Source: Portulaca oleracea (Eukaryota; Streptophyta; Magnoliopsida; Caryophyllales; Portulacaceae). Taken from it: a stretch of 64,000 nucleotides of DNA. The notes beneath the pieces are model-generated. The model worked only from the letters and a program-made list of their open reading frames with translations, did no database searches and was not told the DNA's origin. Positions 55,782 to 64,000 of the stretch are shown here, piece after piece. The first letter of the stretch is position 1. Each line of letters starts with the position of its first letter. The stretch spans positions 23,932,669 to 23,996,668 of the forward strand of contig CM055886.1 of NCBI GenBank assembly GCA_029582165.1. The letters are read 5' to 3'. The translations under genes and the position numbers were made by a program.

Positions 55782-57060
55782 AAGGACCAAAGCTAATGAG
55801 CCTCAAGGTAGGCCTCCCCCAACTAGCGATGAGCTGAGACCACGGTTTGCAGAACTCCAAGAGCCACCAGCTGCAGGGCAGCATAGGCTGCATGCTTCGC
55901 CACGAATGGAGGGGATACCCCACCAGTAATCCCCGATTTGGCACAACTTATGATGATGGAGATGATGGCTCGGCAGACCGAGCACTTTCAACTAATGTCG
56001 GAGCAAAGAGGCGAACCGAGGAGGGACAACAATGCCTCTCTATTCAAGGAGTTCAACAGCCTCAACCCTCCCACCTACTCTGGGACAACTTGCCCCAAGG
56101 TGTTTGAAGAGTGGATACACCACATCGAGAAGAAATTTGACGCACTTCCCTTCCCCGAGGAGCGAAAAGTCAGATTTGCAACCTACCACATGAAAGGAGA
56201 GGCCGACTTATGGTGGATGAGCATGAAGGAACGACAGAATGAACCATGGTTCAACTGGAACCGGTTCAAGGAAATGCTGAAGAATCGTTTCTATCCCATG
56301 TCACTCCAGAAAGCTAAGGAGAAAGAGTTTCTAGAGTTGGAGCAAGGAAATGGCACTGTGTTGCAATACGCTACAAAGTTCGCAGAATTGTCTCGTTTTG
56401 CGCCAGCATTTATGGCCGATGAAGTTCTGAAGATGAATCGTTTTGAGAGTGGCTTGAGCTTCGATATCCAGGACTGTATGTTTGCACGGTCCTTCTCATC
56501 ACACAAAAAGATGCTGGATGTGGCCCTTAACAATGAGAGAGTGGTCACTGCTCGGGAGGCACATTAGAACAAGCAAGGCAACAAGAGGAAGGAACCTCTT
56601 CGCTCTGACCTAACTCCAATTTACCCTGACAAGAGAAGCTACCATAACAACTGGCAGAGTAACCAATAGCGAGCACCACCACCTAACTTGTCTTGTAGAG
56701 CTTGTGGCAGGTTGGGTCATCTCGCTAGGGATTTCAAAAGTAACCTGAAGGCAAGCTGCTACCGGTGTGGCAGCCCACACCATTTGGTGAGAGACTGCCC
56801 TTTTCCGGCACCAGAAGGACCCAACCATGGACGAACAAATGATCAAGGAGCTCCACCTCAACATACCAGGACCGAGGAGGCTACAACAGGAACCCGAACA
56901 ACACCAGAATCGGGGTAGCTCCAATGGCAACCAAGCCAATCGGGACAGCCCACCCAATCAACACTCACCTCGTCAACAATATCAGGTCGTGCGCAACCAA
57001 GGAGGACGAGTATACCTAATGCGGGGGAGGAAAGCAGAAAAATTTGGACAACGTTGTGAC
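55768..57060 (+). pseudogene. Element E gag remnant (Tekay/chromovirus-like)
   Basis: An N-terminal segment from 55768 (STRTKANEPQGRPPP), then after a frameshift near 55910 the main frame 55938-56918. Gag core: FNSLNPPTYSGTTCPKVFEEWIHHIEKKF, RVRFATYHMKGEADLWW-type region (about 56165-56215) and YATKFAELSRFAP. Two knuckles: CRACGRLGHLARDF, where the last Cys is Phe (about 56694-56735), and a complete CYRCGSPHHLVRDC (about 56757-56798). In-frame stops at 56565 and 56667 fit C-to-T change at Gln codons. Protease, RT and integrase are missing; the sequence goes directly to the polypurine region at 57130. Confidence 0.8.
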
Positions 57061-57129
57061 TGCTACTCACCTCTCTTTTCCTCATATGCTACAGTATGAT
57101 TAAATTCCAGTTCCTACGCTTATGATATG

Positions 57130-57275
57130 TTGAGTTTCAAGGACGAAACTCTTTTGAAGAGGGTAATGATGTAAAACCCTAAGATTTTCGTTAGAGTTAC
57201 CGTTAGTTCCGTCTGAAAAGCCGTTAAGAATGAGTCTAAGTTTCGAGGACGAAACTTCTTTTAAGGAGGTAATGA
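57130..57275 (+). repeat. Duplicated PPT-LTR junction in element E
   Basis: A GGACGAAACT...GGTAATGA tract followed by TGTAAAACCC occurs twice, with LTR-like starts at 57170 and 57276. The first copy carries only 106 bp of LTR-like sequence before the second tract. Confidence 0.8.
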
Positions 57276-57683
57276 TGTAAAACCCCGAAAAATTTGAAGG
57301 TGTTGACCATTACGTCGTTAGTAATTAAGTTTGACTCCGTTAATTTTTTTGAGATTTTATCGGCGAGTGTTTTTAGCTAACACTTGAGCTCGTAGGATCG
57401 TTTAGGACTAACAAGGGTATTTTAGTAATTTTCTACATGCGTGGAAGTAAGGGTAATTTAGGTTTTTTTATGTGATTAATATCGTATTATTTTATGTGTT
57501 TTCTTTTAATTATTTATGAATTATGTGTTTTTAGTTTTATTATTATGTGGTTCTTATCATTTTAGAAAATTACAAATTTTATTTTTTTTCCCATTTCTAT
57601 TAATAGCAGCAGCGTTTATTAATTATTTTATTTTATATTTTATTCAAGTTTCTTGTTTAAGTTGTATTAATAGTTAATAGGAA

Positions 57684-57714
57684 AACCTAAACCTAAACCT
57701 AAACCCTAACCCTA
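57684..57714. repeat. Short telomere-like repeat (telobox)
   Basis: Four to five CCTAAA/CCCTAA units directly before a CT-rich leader-like stretch. Teloboxes near plant transcription starts are common, so this is more likely a promoter motif than an interstitial telomere. Confidence 0.6.
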
Positions 57715-60042
57715 CCTTCATCTCTCTCTTCCTCCCCCTCTGCTGTAACTACTACTGCCTCCAGCCGTCTGCCGCCGCCATCGTCGGACGGACCCTTCGC
57801 CGGAGACCACGACCCACCACCAGTCAATCGCCGCTCTCCCCTCTCGCACTCTCTCTCTCTATTTCACTCCCTTTCTTCCTCTCTCACCTTCGCTGCCACC
57901 GTGCACCACCACCACACTTCGGCCGCAACCTCGCCGTCGCCACCAGACGCGCCTGCCGCCGCCTCGACGCCAGCCACCATCCGCCCAGGACCGCCACACT
58001 CTGCCCAGACGTGAGAGATTGAAGTCACCTGCTGCTGGGCGTTCAACCCGCAACACAATGCCCCGCCACCGCCGCCGCTTGACTCCCGACGATCGTCCAC
58101 CGTCTGACGTCGCTGCCCCGCTGCCGCCTACGTTGCCGAAATCCCTCCTGACCACCACAAGTTTGCCTGCCCAGTGCCCTACGTAAACCGTAAATCTGTT
58201 AGTATTGTTTTGTTTTGCCACTGTTACTGTTTTCATTATTATTTATACTATTAACTGCAACTAATCTGATTATTATGTATGTTAATTACATATATACTTC
58301 ATGTTCATAATCTAGTTGTTTAAGTGTTTAATTTTTTGTAGCGAAATTATTAATCTTTGCTAATTAATATATGCGATGTATATTGTTATTTCATGTAAGT
58401 TATGTTAGAGTTTGATTAGAGTTAATTTATGAAAATTTTATTTGAAATTATTTGCAAAATATTATATGTTTATGTTATGTTTATGCATGATGATTTGCAA
58501 GTGATAAGTTTTATTGATTGATGATGCTTGTAAGTAAGTTAAATGTAGTATGTTTTAGTTTTAAAAGAATTTCATAAACCGGGAGTAAGTTTAGAGAAAT
58601 TTTTTTATTTAAAACAATAAGTTTATGATTATTATTATTATATAATAGCTTTTAAAAGGGTCTTGTTAAATCTTCTTACGGTTTTTACAAGTTAAATTAT
58701 ATTATGTTTAGTAAAGTTTTGACCTTTGACGTACTAATCGTATTATTTTGTTTATTATCATATGCGATAGTGTTAAAATGAGTTTTAATTGATTTTCCTT
58801 ATTTCAAAATACTTCAAATTTTGGTTATGAGTGAAGGTTTAGTGTGCTTGTTGTGTGTGATTTATTCCATAAGGTTTCGATGCCAAAAATTCGGGTTTTG
58901 TTGTGATCTCTATGATTAGTTTTAAAGAAAGTGTTTACTTTGAAAATTTAATGTGTGTTTATGTGAGTTTTGGTGTTAGTTTGGGTATAGTTTGACCTTA
59001 GTTGTGCTGAGGGGGTGAAGGGGAAAGTATTGGACCTTAGTAGACTGTTTAGAGGCCAAGTTGGAGTCCCAGGATAGTTTGATTAGAATTAGGATCGAAA
59101 AACCCAAAATAAAAACAAGTCAGTTTGGACAGAATTTATAAGTCATACTATATCGGTCACCATATATTGTGTAGTTAATTTTTAGCCCTACCGTTTGATT
59201 GAGAAGTACCTTAGTGTGTTAGCTTTTATAGGAATTTTACGGATCGAGATTTCGAGGTGTATATTCTGAGTTATGGCCCAAATAGCACACCTAGGTCAGA
59301 ACTAGATAGGTTTTATAGTTGGCTGTTTTTGAAGACCTTAAGGTGTGTTTTAGGTCTCGGAGTCAACATAAGAGTTTTAGTAGACATCCTGAGGTTTTCA
59401 AAAAGTCCAAAACCAGACCCATAGAATGTCGGGAAGTCAAGTTATGGTCCGTTCTATGTGCGCATTGCAATCTGTCCAGTTTATGTTTTGAATAAATGTG
59501 TTATCATGTGAGAATTATTTATTTAATTGTAATATGTTACTTGTTTGTAATATGTGATGGTTTAGAAAGTGTGGAGTATATTTAAAATGTTAACTTATGA
59601 ATGATGGGAACCTTATAGTGTTCCTAGGGGTAGGTTAGGTGGAAAGAAGATCGTGTTAATTTCATACTACGCGTTTTGATTTTAGAAATTATTTTATTTT
59701 AGACGCGATCTAGACCGTTCGTTTTAGTGAGCTCAAGTGTATTCGTGGAGTGAAGAGAAGATTTTTCAGGTAATGTCTATGTCCTAATCCCCGCTGGGAC
59801 GCACTTTACATGTTTTATGATTTTGATTATGTTTTAGATATTTGCATCCTAAAAGGGGATTTTATGGTGAAAATTGGCTGTCTATTTTGGATGTTGGTTA
59901 GGTTCTTTTGAGTCGATAAAATTTGGATAGTCCTTTAGGTGTGTGATTTGGAAATGGTTTTGGAAACTTGGATTGGATTGATTGAGTTTGGACAGGTGTG
60001 ATATTAAACCGAGCTAATAATTCAAATGAGACGTAAATGCGG

Positions 60043-60197
60043 GTTCGGGCAATGTCCCAAAGACCAGGATCTGTTTCTACAAGAAGGTTGTCAAGAGATC
60101 AGGGAAGACCCTGATATGGTTGTGTGTTCGGGCAATGTCTCAAAGACCAGAATTTGTTCCTGCAGGGAGGTTGTCAAGAGATCAGGGATGCCTGATA
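60043..60197. repeat. 83-bp tandem duplication in the LTR of element E
   Basis: GTTCGGGCAATGTCYCAAAG at 60043 and 60126, each followed by GGTTGTCAAGAGATCAGGGA. Two units with about ten differences. Confidence 0.85.
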
Positions 60198-60850
60198 ACT
60201 GCTACTTCCCCGGGGTTAGTTATATGCACATGTGTGAAATGGATGGTCATCCGTATGTTGAGATTGTGATTGATTGAGAATGAGATTGAGATTGAGAATG
60301 TGATAGTGAGATATGATTATTGCGAAGTCTTGGACTTCGAGGGCCAAATAAGCAAGGTCCGCTCGCTTAATAAATTTGAAAGATGGTTTGGTTGGTTGGG
60401 AAAGAAAGTTGGTTTCGAAAAGATTAGACTTGTTCACTTCTCCCTCAAAAATGAATTGAAATGGATTTTAAATTGTTTTAACGGTTAAGGGTAGACATTA
60501 TTGAGTCCTCATGTTTTAAATGTTTTGTTTTCAGGTGAAGAATTCTGTGATGGGAACGGGAAATATAAATGAGGACGATAGAGTGAAGTTAGAAGTTCTA
60601 TGAATAAAGTTTAGCATATGTTTTAATTTTGAAGTCAGTTAATGTTTAGTATGTGTTGTTCTAGAATTTGAAAGTTCTTTTGTTTATTAAATTGAAGTAA
60701 TTAATGATTAGTTAGTTTTTCCCTTCTTGCCTTGTATTCCTTCGGGGATACGGCAGTAACGCCCAATTAAAAAAAAGTCTCCCGCTGTTAATGTCAGTCA
60801 ATGTTTGACTTTGACCGTTAAGTTTAGAATTGAATTTTCAGGGTGTTACA

Positions 60851-61540
60851 GAAGGACTGAGAGAAAACGACAATTGAAACATTAAATTGAGATATGTAGT
60901 TTAGTAGTTGTAGACAAACAGTATTGATGCAACTGAAGAAATGAAAAAAAATGAACATACTTTTGACCTTGCCCAAAAGAAATGAAAATTCATCTCCATC
61001 AATAAGGATGCAACTCACTCTATTCAAATCTTTATCCAACTGTAGATAATCCATCAGACTAAAGGACAAAATCATAATAAGAAAAGTAAAGAAAAAAAAC
61101 CCTAAAAAACCTTTTCAGCAAGTTCCGGATCTGAATGGCGATTGCATAGGACTTTGAAATGAATGAAGCAACAACTTTCTACAATTCCTTGACTTGCTCC
61201 AACACTCTTCCTCATTCTCGCCTCCGACTAAACATTTTTGTGATCTCCCATTGAAGTAATAACTAAAATTATTATTGAACGTACAGGGAATCAAATTAGG
61301 GTTCCCAAGATTCGTGATCGAACAACACGATTCGCAGGAATGAGAATGGTGATTCGGTGGGACAAGCGATGTAATTGAGAAGAAATCGAAGGATTCAGAG
61401 AGAGAGATGAATGGGTTGTGCAAGGGGAAAGGATCGAAGATAGCAGATATGGCAGCTAGAAACTTGTAAAAAGAAAACCTAACTAGATAAAGGACTGCTC
61501 CCTTATTTGGGCTGTAAACATCGGCCCAAATAGTAAGATA
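60851..61540 (-). other. Leader-like DNA, possible 5' region of the F-box gene
   Basis: In minus sense there is a promoter-like stretch, a CT-rich leader near 61400-61380, an ACCCTAATTTGATTCCCTG segment near 61300, and possible splice signals, including CTCTCAG at about 60860 just before the LTR of element E. Short frames here do not match a family I know. It may be the 5' UTR or first exons of the F-box gene separated by element E. That is a guess. Confidence 0.3.
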
Positions 61541-61668
61541 TCTAGTCACTTTTTGCCATCTAGATGAGGGATGATGATAAAAAGCGTCGAAATATTGAAG
61601 TAGGGCTTCGACGCTCATAAAAAGCGTTGACCGCTAAGGGTCTAGATTCAATAGGTTTTCTAGTAGTG
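61541..61668. mobile_element. Possible CACTA transposon terminus
   Basis: Ends GGTTTTCTAGTAGTG (61654-61668), the reverse complement of a typical CACTACTAGAAAACC end, followed by GTG. Inside it are subterminal-like direct and inverted words (AAAAGCGTCGAA, CTTCGACGCT, AAAAGCGTTGACCGCT). The opposite end was not found. Confidence 0.4.
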
Positions 61669-62475
61669 GTGGTCGTCTACCCAGTAAAAAACAATCGCAA
61701 CCATGGATTGTGTCATAGTTTCTGCACCGTACGAAGCGACGAAAAGGATTCGTCGTCGTGAAGGAGATGCGTACAGTGCATCGCAACCCACAAGTACAGA
61801 AAAAAAATGTTTGAGAAGCATGGACAACTACGACAAGCCTGGACTTCGCCATTGTTGGGGAGATCTTGCCCAAACATTTTCGAAACTAGGTTAGGGTTTC
61901 GATTTGTAGAAGATTGAGAGAGAAAGGAAATTTTTTGGTAGAAGAAAGATGAAAAAGCCAAAGGGGCGAGTTAGGGTTCAAGGGAGGATGAAGATGAGCA
62001 GGATGAAGATGATGGTGATTTTGGGGGGGAGGGGGTTTAAAAAGAGGGAAATGATTAATGCATTAATGGATGGTAATAACTACCTCTTGAATTGTCTAAT
62101 TAGACATTTACCCTCTCAAACCGGTTACCAAGGCAAAACATCTCATTTACTACACAAAACCAACAGCTTAGGGATAATTTGGAACAAAAAAAATTTTGGG
62201 TGTCAATTTTTACATTTCTACCAAGTTGAGTAGCAATTTAATCCGAACACTCGTAGAATGGTAGAGGGTTATTCATAAAAAGAAAACTTTTGAAACTGTG
62301 TCAAGGAAGATTTGTTCAGTTTAGATTATTTTTTTTCAAAATTTTGATTATATGTAGTAGCAAGTTACTCTTAAATTTCAATGACAATTATGAAGATAAT
62401 AGAAATTTGATTGACATATTTAATAATTTTAATACTTGAATAACATTTATTACTAATTAGAAAAGTTGAGTGACA
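61669..62475. other. Intergenic DNA without a recognisable gene
   Basis: Short frames at 61703-61894 and 61949-62233 have no recognisable domain. A G-run lies at 62022-62035. Nothing else stands out. Confidence 0.4.
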
Positions 62476-62484
62476 TTTTTTATA

Positions 62485-62847
62485 GGGTTTTTGGCTCAAA
62501 ATAATCCGAAGTCGGAGGTCATTGGCTGAAAATAATCCAAACTCACTTTTTGGCTGAAAATAATCCAAACTTTTAACCTATTTACTCGGACTAAACCAAA
62601 ATCAATTTCCGACGTCAGAATGTTGACTGGGTAGCCGGAGCATGTGTTTCTTTAATGGATTTTGGTTTTGAATTTATGCTGACGGGGTCTACATAAGCTG
62701 CTCGGTCAACATTCTGACGTCGAAAATCGATTTTGGTTTAATCCGACTAAATATGTTAAAAGTTTGGATTATTTTCAGCCAAAAAGTGAGTTTGAATTAT
62801 TTTCAACCAATGATGTCTGACTTCAAATTATTTTGAACCAAAAAACC
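62485..62847. mobile_element. Foldback MITE with 9-bp target duplication (Mutator-like)
   Basis: Terminal inverted repeats of about 150 bp pair across the element (GGGTTTTTGGCTCAAAATAA at the left; its inverse with a few changes at the right). Inside each arm GGCTGAAAATAATCCAAACT recurs. TTTTTTATA flanks both ends (62476-62484 and 62848-62856). A 9-bp duplication and long inverted repeats fit Mutator-type MITEs. No coding capacity. Confidence 0.85.
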
Positions 62848-63047
62848 TTTTTTATATACTCCATAAAATCTGTACTGTGTTGTGCTATCCCATGGGGAAA
62901 AAAATCCATCCACAAAAAAGATACAGATAATCCCCTCTTTGTGATTGTGAAACTTTGAACTAATTATTGGGAAAATGCCAATCCACTCTTACACACTTCT
63001 TCTTCTTCTTCTTCTTCTCCTTCTTCCTATCCTTTCCTCTTCTTCAG

Positions 63048-63092
<45 letters not shown>

Positions 63093-63115
63093 GCTTCCAC
63101 TTCTCCCCGTCAACA
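62848..63115 (+). promoter_or_regulatory. Presumed promoter and 5' leader of the LON-domain gene
   Basis: The 268 bp between the MITE and the start codon. TATATACTCC lies near 62853-62861, next to the MITE duplication. The leader holds a (TTC)n tract (about 62998-63017) and (CT)20 at 63051-63090, both common in plant 5' UTRs. The transcription start is not determined. Confidence 0.5.
63051..63090. repeat. (CT)20 microsatellite in the 5' leader
   Basis: Forty bases of perfect CT, 25 bp before the start codon. Length variation here would not alter the protein if 63116 is the start. Confidence 0.95.
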
Positions 63116-63967
63116 ATGGCGCTCCCTCACTTCCTCCACTCAACCTTCACCCCTAAACCCTCCTTAAACCCCACCTCCACCAACCCATTCCCTCCATCCT
63201 CCGCCTCTCTCCTCCACCACCACCGCCGCAAACCCCACTTTCCCACCACCACCGTCTTCCGGTGTTCCTCATTCTCCGAGAAACCTCATAACAACACGAA
63301 CTTCCCCAACCCCAATCCTCAAAACGACGTCGTAGAACTCCCCCTTTTCCCACTCCCTCTCGTCCTCTTCCCCGGCGCAATCCTCCCACTGCAAATCTTC
63401 GAGTTCAGGTATCGAATCATGATGCACACTCTCCTCCACACCGACCTTCGATTCGGCGTCGTTTTCACCGACTCTCTCACCGACGGCGTCGCCGGTGCCG
63501 TCGGATGCGTCGGAGAAATCGTCAAGCATGAACGGCTCTCCGACGACCGGTTCTTCTTGATCTGCAAAGGGCAGGATCGATTCCGAATCACCAAAATTGT
63601 CCGATCGAAACCCTACCTGGTGGCCGCCATCGATTGGCTCGAAGACAAACCCTCCGGCGACGTGGACGACGACGTCGAAACCCTTGCGAAGGACGTCGAG
63701 GCTTACATGAGGGATGTGATTAGGTTGAGCAACGGGTTGAATGGGAAACCAGATAAAGAAATTGGGGATTTGAGGAGGAATTTGTTCCCAACACCATTTT
63801 CATTCTTTGTGGGGAGCACATTTGAAGGGGCACCCAGAGAGCAGCAGGCCTTGCTTGAGCTTGAGGACACTGCTGCTAGACTCAAGAGAGAGAAAGAGAC
63901 ACTCAGGAACACCTTGAATTATTTGAGTGCTGCTTCTGCTGTCAAAAATGTCTTCCCATCTTCTTGA
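63116..63967 (+). CDS. LON substrate-binding domain protein, probably chloroplast
   Basis: 283 residues, single exon in the window, stop TGA at 63965-63967. The start MALPHFLHSTF is preferred over the in-frame ATG at 62975, because that one would translate the TTC and CT repeats into poly-Leu and Leu-Ser runs. Residues 1 to ~55 are Ser/Pro/His-rich and low in acidic residues, like a plastid transit peptide. The LON N-terminal (substrate-binding) domain starts at ELPLFPLPLVLFPG (residue 74) with LQIFEFRYRIM and continues through FGVVF, VGCVGEIV, RFFLICKGQDRFRI and a helical part to about residue 255. The C-terminus has a heptad-rich LELEDTAARLKREKETLRNTLNYL helix. No AAA ATPase or protease domain is present, so it is not Lon protease itself. 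It resembles the small plant LON-domain proteins annotated 'ATP-dependent protease La domain'. Their function is not well established. Confidence 0.9.
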   Translation: MALPHFLHSTFTPKPSLNPTSTNPFPPSSASLLHHHRRKPHFPTTTVFRCSSFSEKPHNNTNFPNPNPQNDVVELPLFPLPLVLFPGAILPLQIFEFRYRIMMHTLLHTDLRFGVVFTDSLTDGVAGAVGCVGEIVKHERLSDDRFFLICKGQDRFRITKIVRSKPYLVAAIDWLEDKPSGDVDDDVETLAKDVEAYMRDVIRLSNGLNGKPDKEIGDLRRNLFPTPFSFFVGSTFEGAPREQQALLELEDTAARLKREKETLRNTLNYLSAASAVKNVFPSS

Positions 63968-64000
63968 TCAACACTGAAGATAACTATGGCTTGTGCATAC
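63968..64000 (+). other. Start of the LON-domain gene 3' UTR
   Basis: 33 bases after the stop codon up to the window edge; no polyadenylation signal seen yet. Confidence 0.5.

Larger units (their letters stand above)
55768..60850 (+). mobile_element. Element E: 5'-truncated Tekay-like element, gag plus 3' LTR
   Basis: Gag remnant, then a GGACGAAACTCTTTTGAAGA box, then a 3.6-kb LTR with TGTAA/TTACA ends. No 5' LTR or PBS is present. The left end abuts the duplicated F-box start region. Confidence 0.75.
57276..60850 (+). repeat. Element E 3' LTR
   Basis: TGTAAAACCCCG to GGGTGTTACA, about 3.6 kb. Contains a telomere-like CCTAAA/CCCTAA run (57684-57714), a GC-rich leader-like block (57760-58190), an 83-bp tandem duplication (60043-60197), and GGGGATACGGCAGTAACGCC (60744-60763), which resembles a box near the end of the other Tekay-like LTR. 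No left partner LTR. Confidence 0.8.

Noticed and set aside
57684..57714. Telomere-like repeats as a chromosome-end or fusion relic
   Set aside because: Only four to five units, inside an LTR and next to a likely transcription start; better read as a telobox.
57859..58236. Gly/Arg/Val-rich minus-strand frames
   Set aside because: GC-rich leader-like part of the LTR of element E; no domain, and low-complexity composition.
61115..61618. Minus-strand frame of 167 residues
   Set aside because: No recognisable domain; looks like promoter and leader sequence. Kept only as possible F-box upstream DNA.
62975..63115. Upstream in-frame start of the LON-domain gene
   Set aside because: Would translate the TTC and CT microsatellites into poly-Leu/Ser; the ATG at 63116 gives a normal transit-peptide start.

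Overview
The window looks like repeat-dominated nuclear DNA of a flowering plant, probably a eudicot. It is AT-rich, and both recognisable host genes (a plastid-type LON-domain protein and an F-box/FBD-type gene) are plant families. Everything else I can identify is LTR retrotransposon, mostly broken, plus one MITE and a possible CACTA end. No rRNA, tRNA, CRISPR or prokaryotic feature was seen.

Layout. 1-428: no gene seen. 429-4759: Ty1/copia element of SIRE-like type, gag plus a protease remnant, no integrase or RT. 4760-6474: LTR-like DNA, minus sense. 6475-29877: Athila-type Ty3/gypsy element with gag, protease, RT, RNase H, integrase and an env-like 3' ORF, all broken by stops and frameshifts. 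Its 3' ORF is split by a complete minus-strand, non-coding LTR element of LARD type (15653-27016) flanked by the 5-bp duplication GCATG. The Athila 3' LTR is cut after 159 bp by a Tekay/chromovirus-like array (29878 to about 44300) arranged LTR-internal-LTR-partial internal. 44301-49609 (element C) and 49610-54483 (element D) are two minus-strand gag-protease elements without RT or integrase. The LTR of D sits in an F-box gene (54484-55651, minus). 55768-60850 (element E) is a gag-only remnant plus a complete Tekay-like LTR. 60851-62484 holds leader-like DNA and a possible CACTA terminus. 62485-62847 is a foldback MITE with a 9-bp target duplication. 63116-63967 is the only clearly intact gene.

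History. The Athila element came first, the LARD jumped into it, and the Tekay array then cut its right LTR. Many in-frame stops in the coding remnants fit C-to-T (or complementary G-to-A) change at Gln, Arg and Trp codons, and the Athila primer-binding site shows three such changes. This is what long residence in methylated heterochromatin would produce.

Best candidate for something undescribed: six LTR or LTR-like families here each carry their own short dyad-symmetric motif, repeated mainly just upstream of the likely TATA box. The half-sites differ completely between families (GAGG/CCTC, CACG/CGTG in two families, GTCAC/GTGAC, GTCGC/GCGAC, AAAACC/GGTTTT) but the architecture is the same. 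In the Athila element a related block occurs a second time inside the element, just ahead of the env-like ORF, where it could serve as an internal promoter. All of this was read by eye; no alignment or database search was run.
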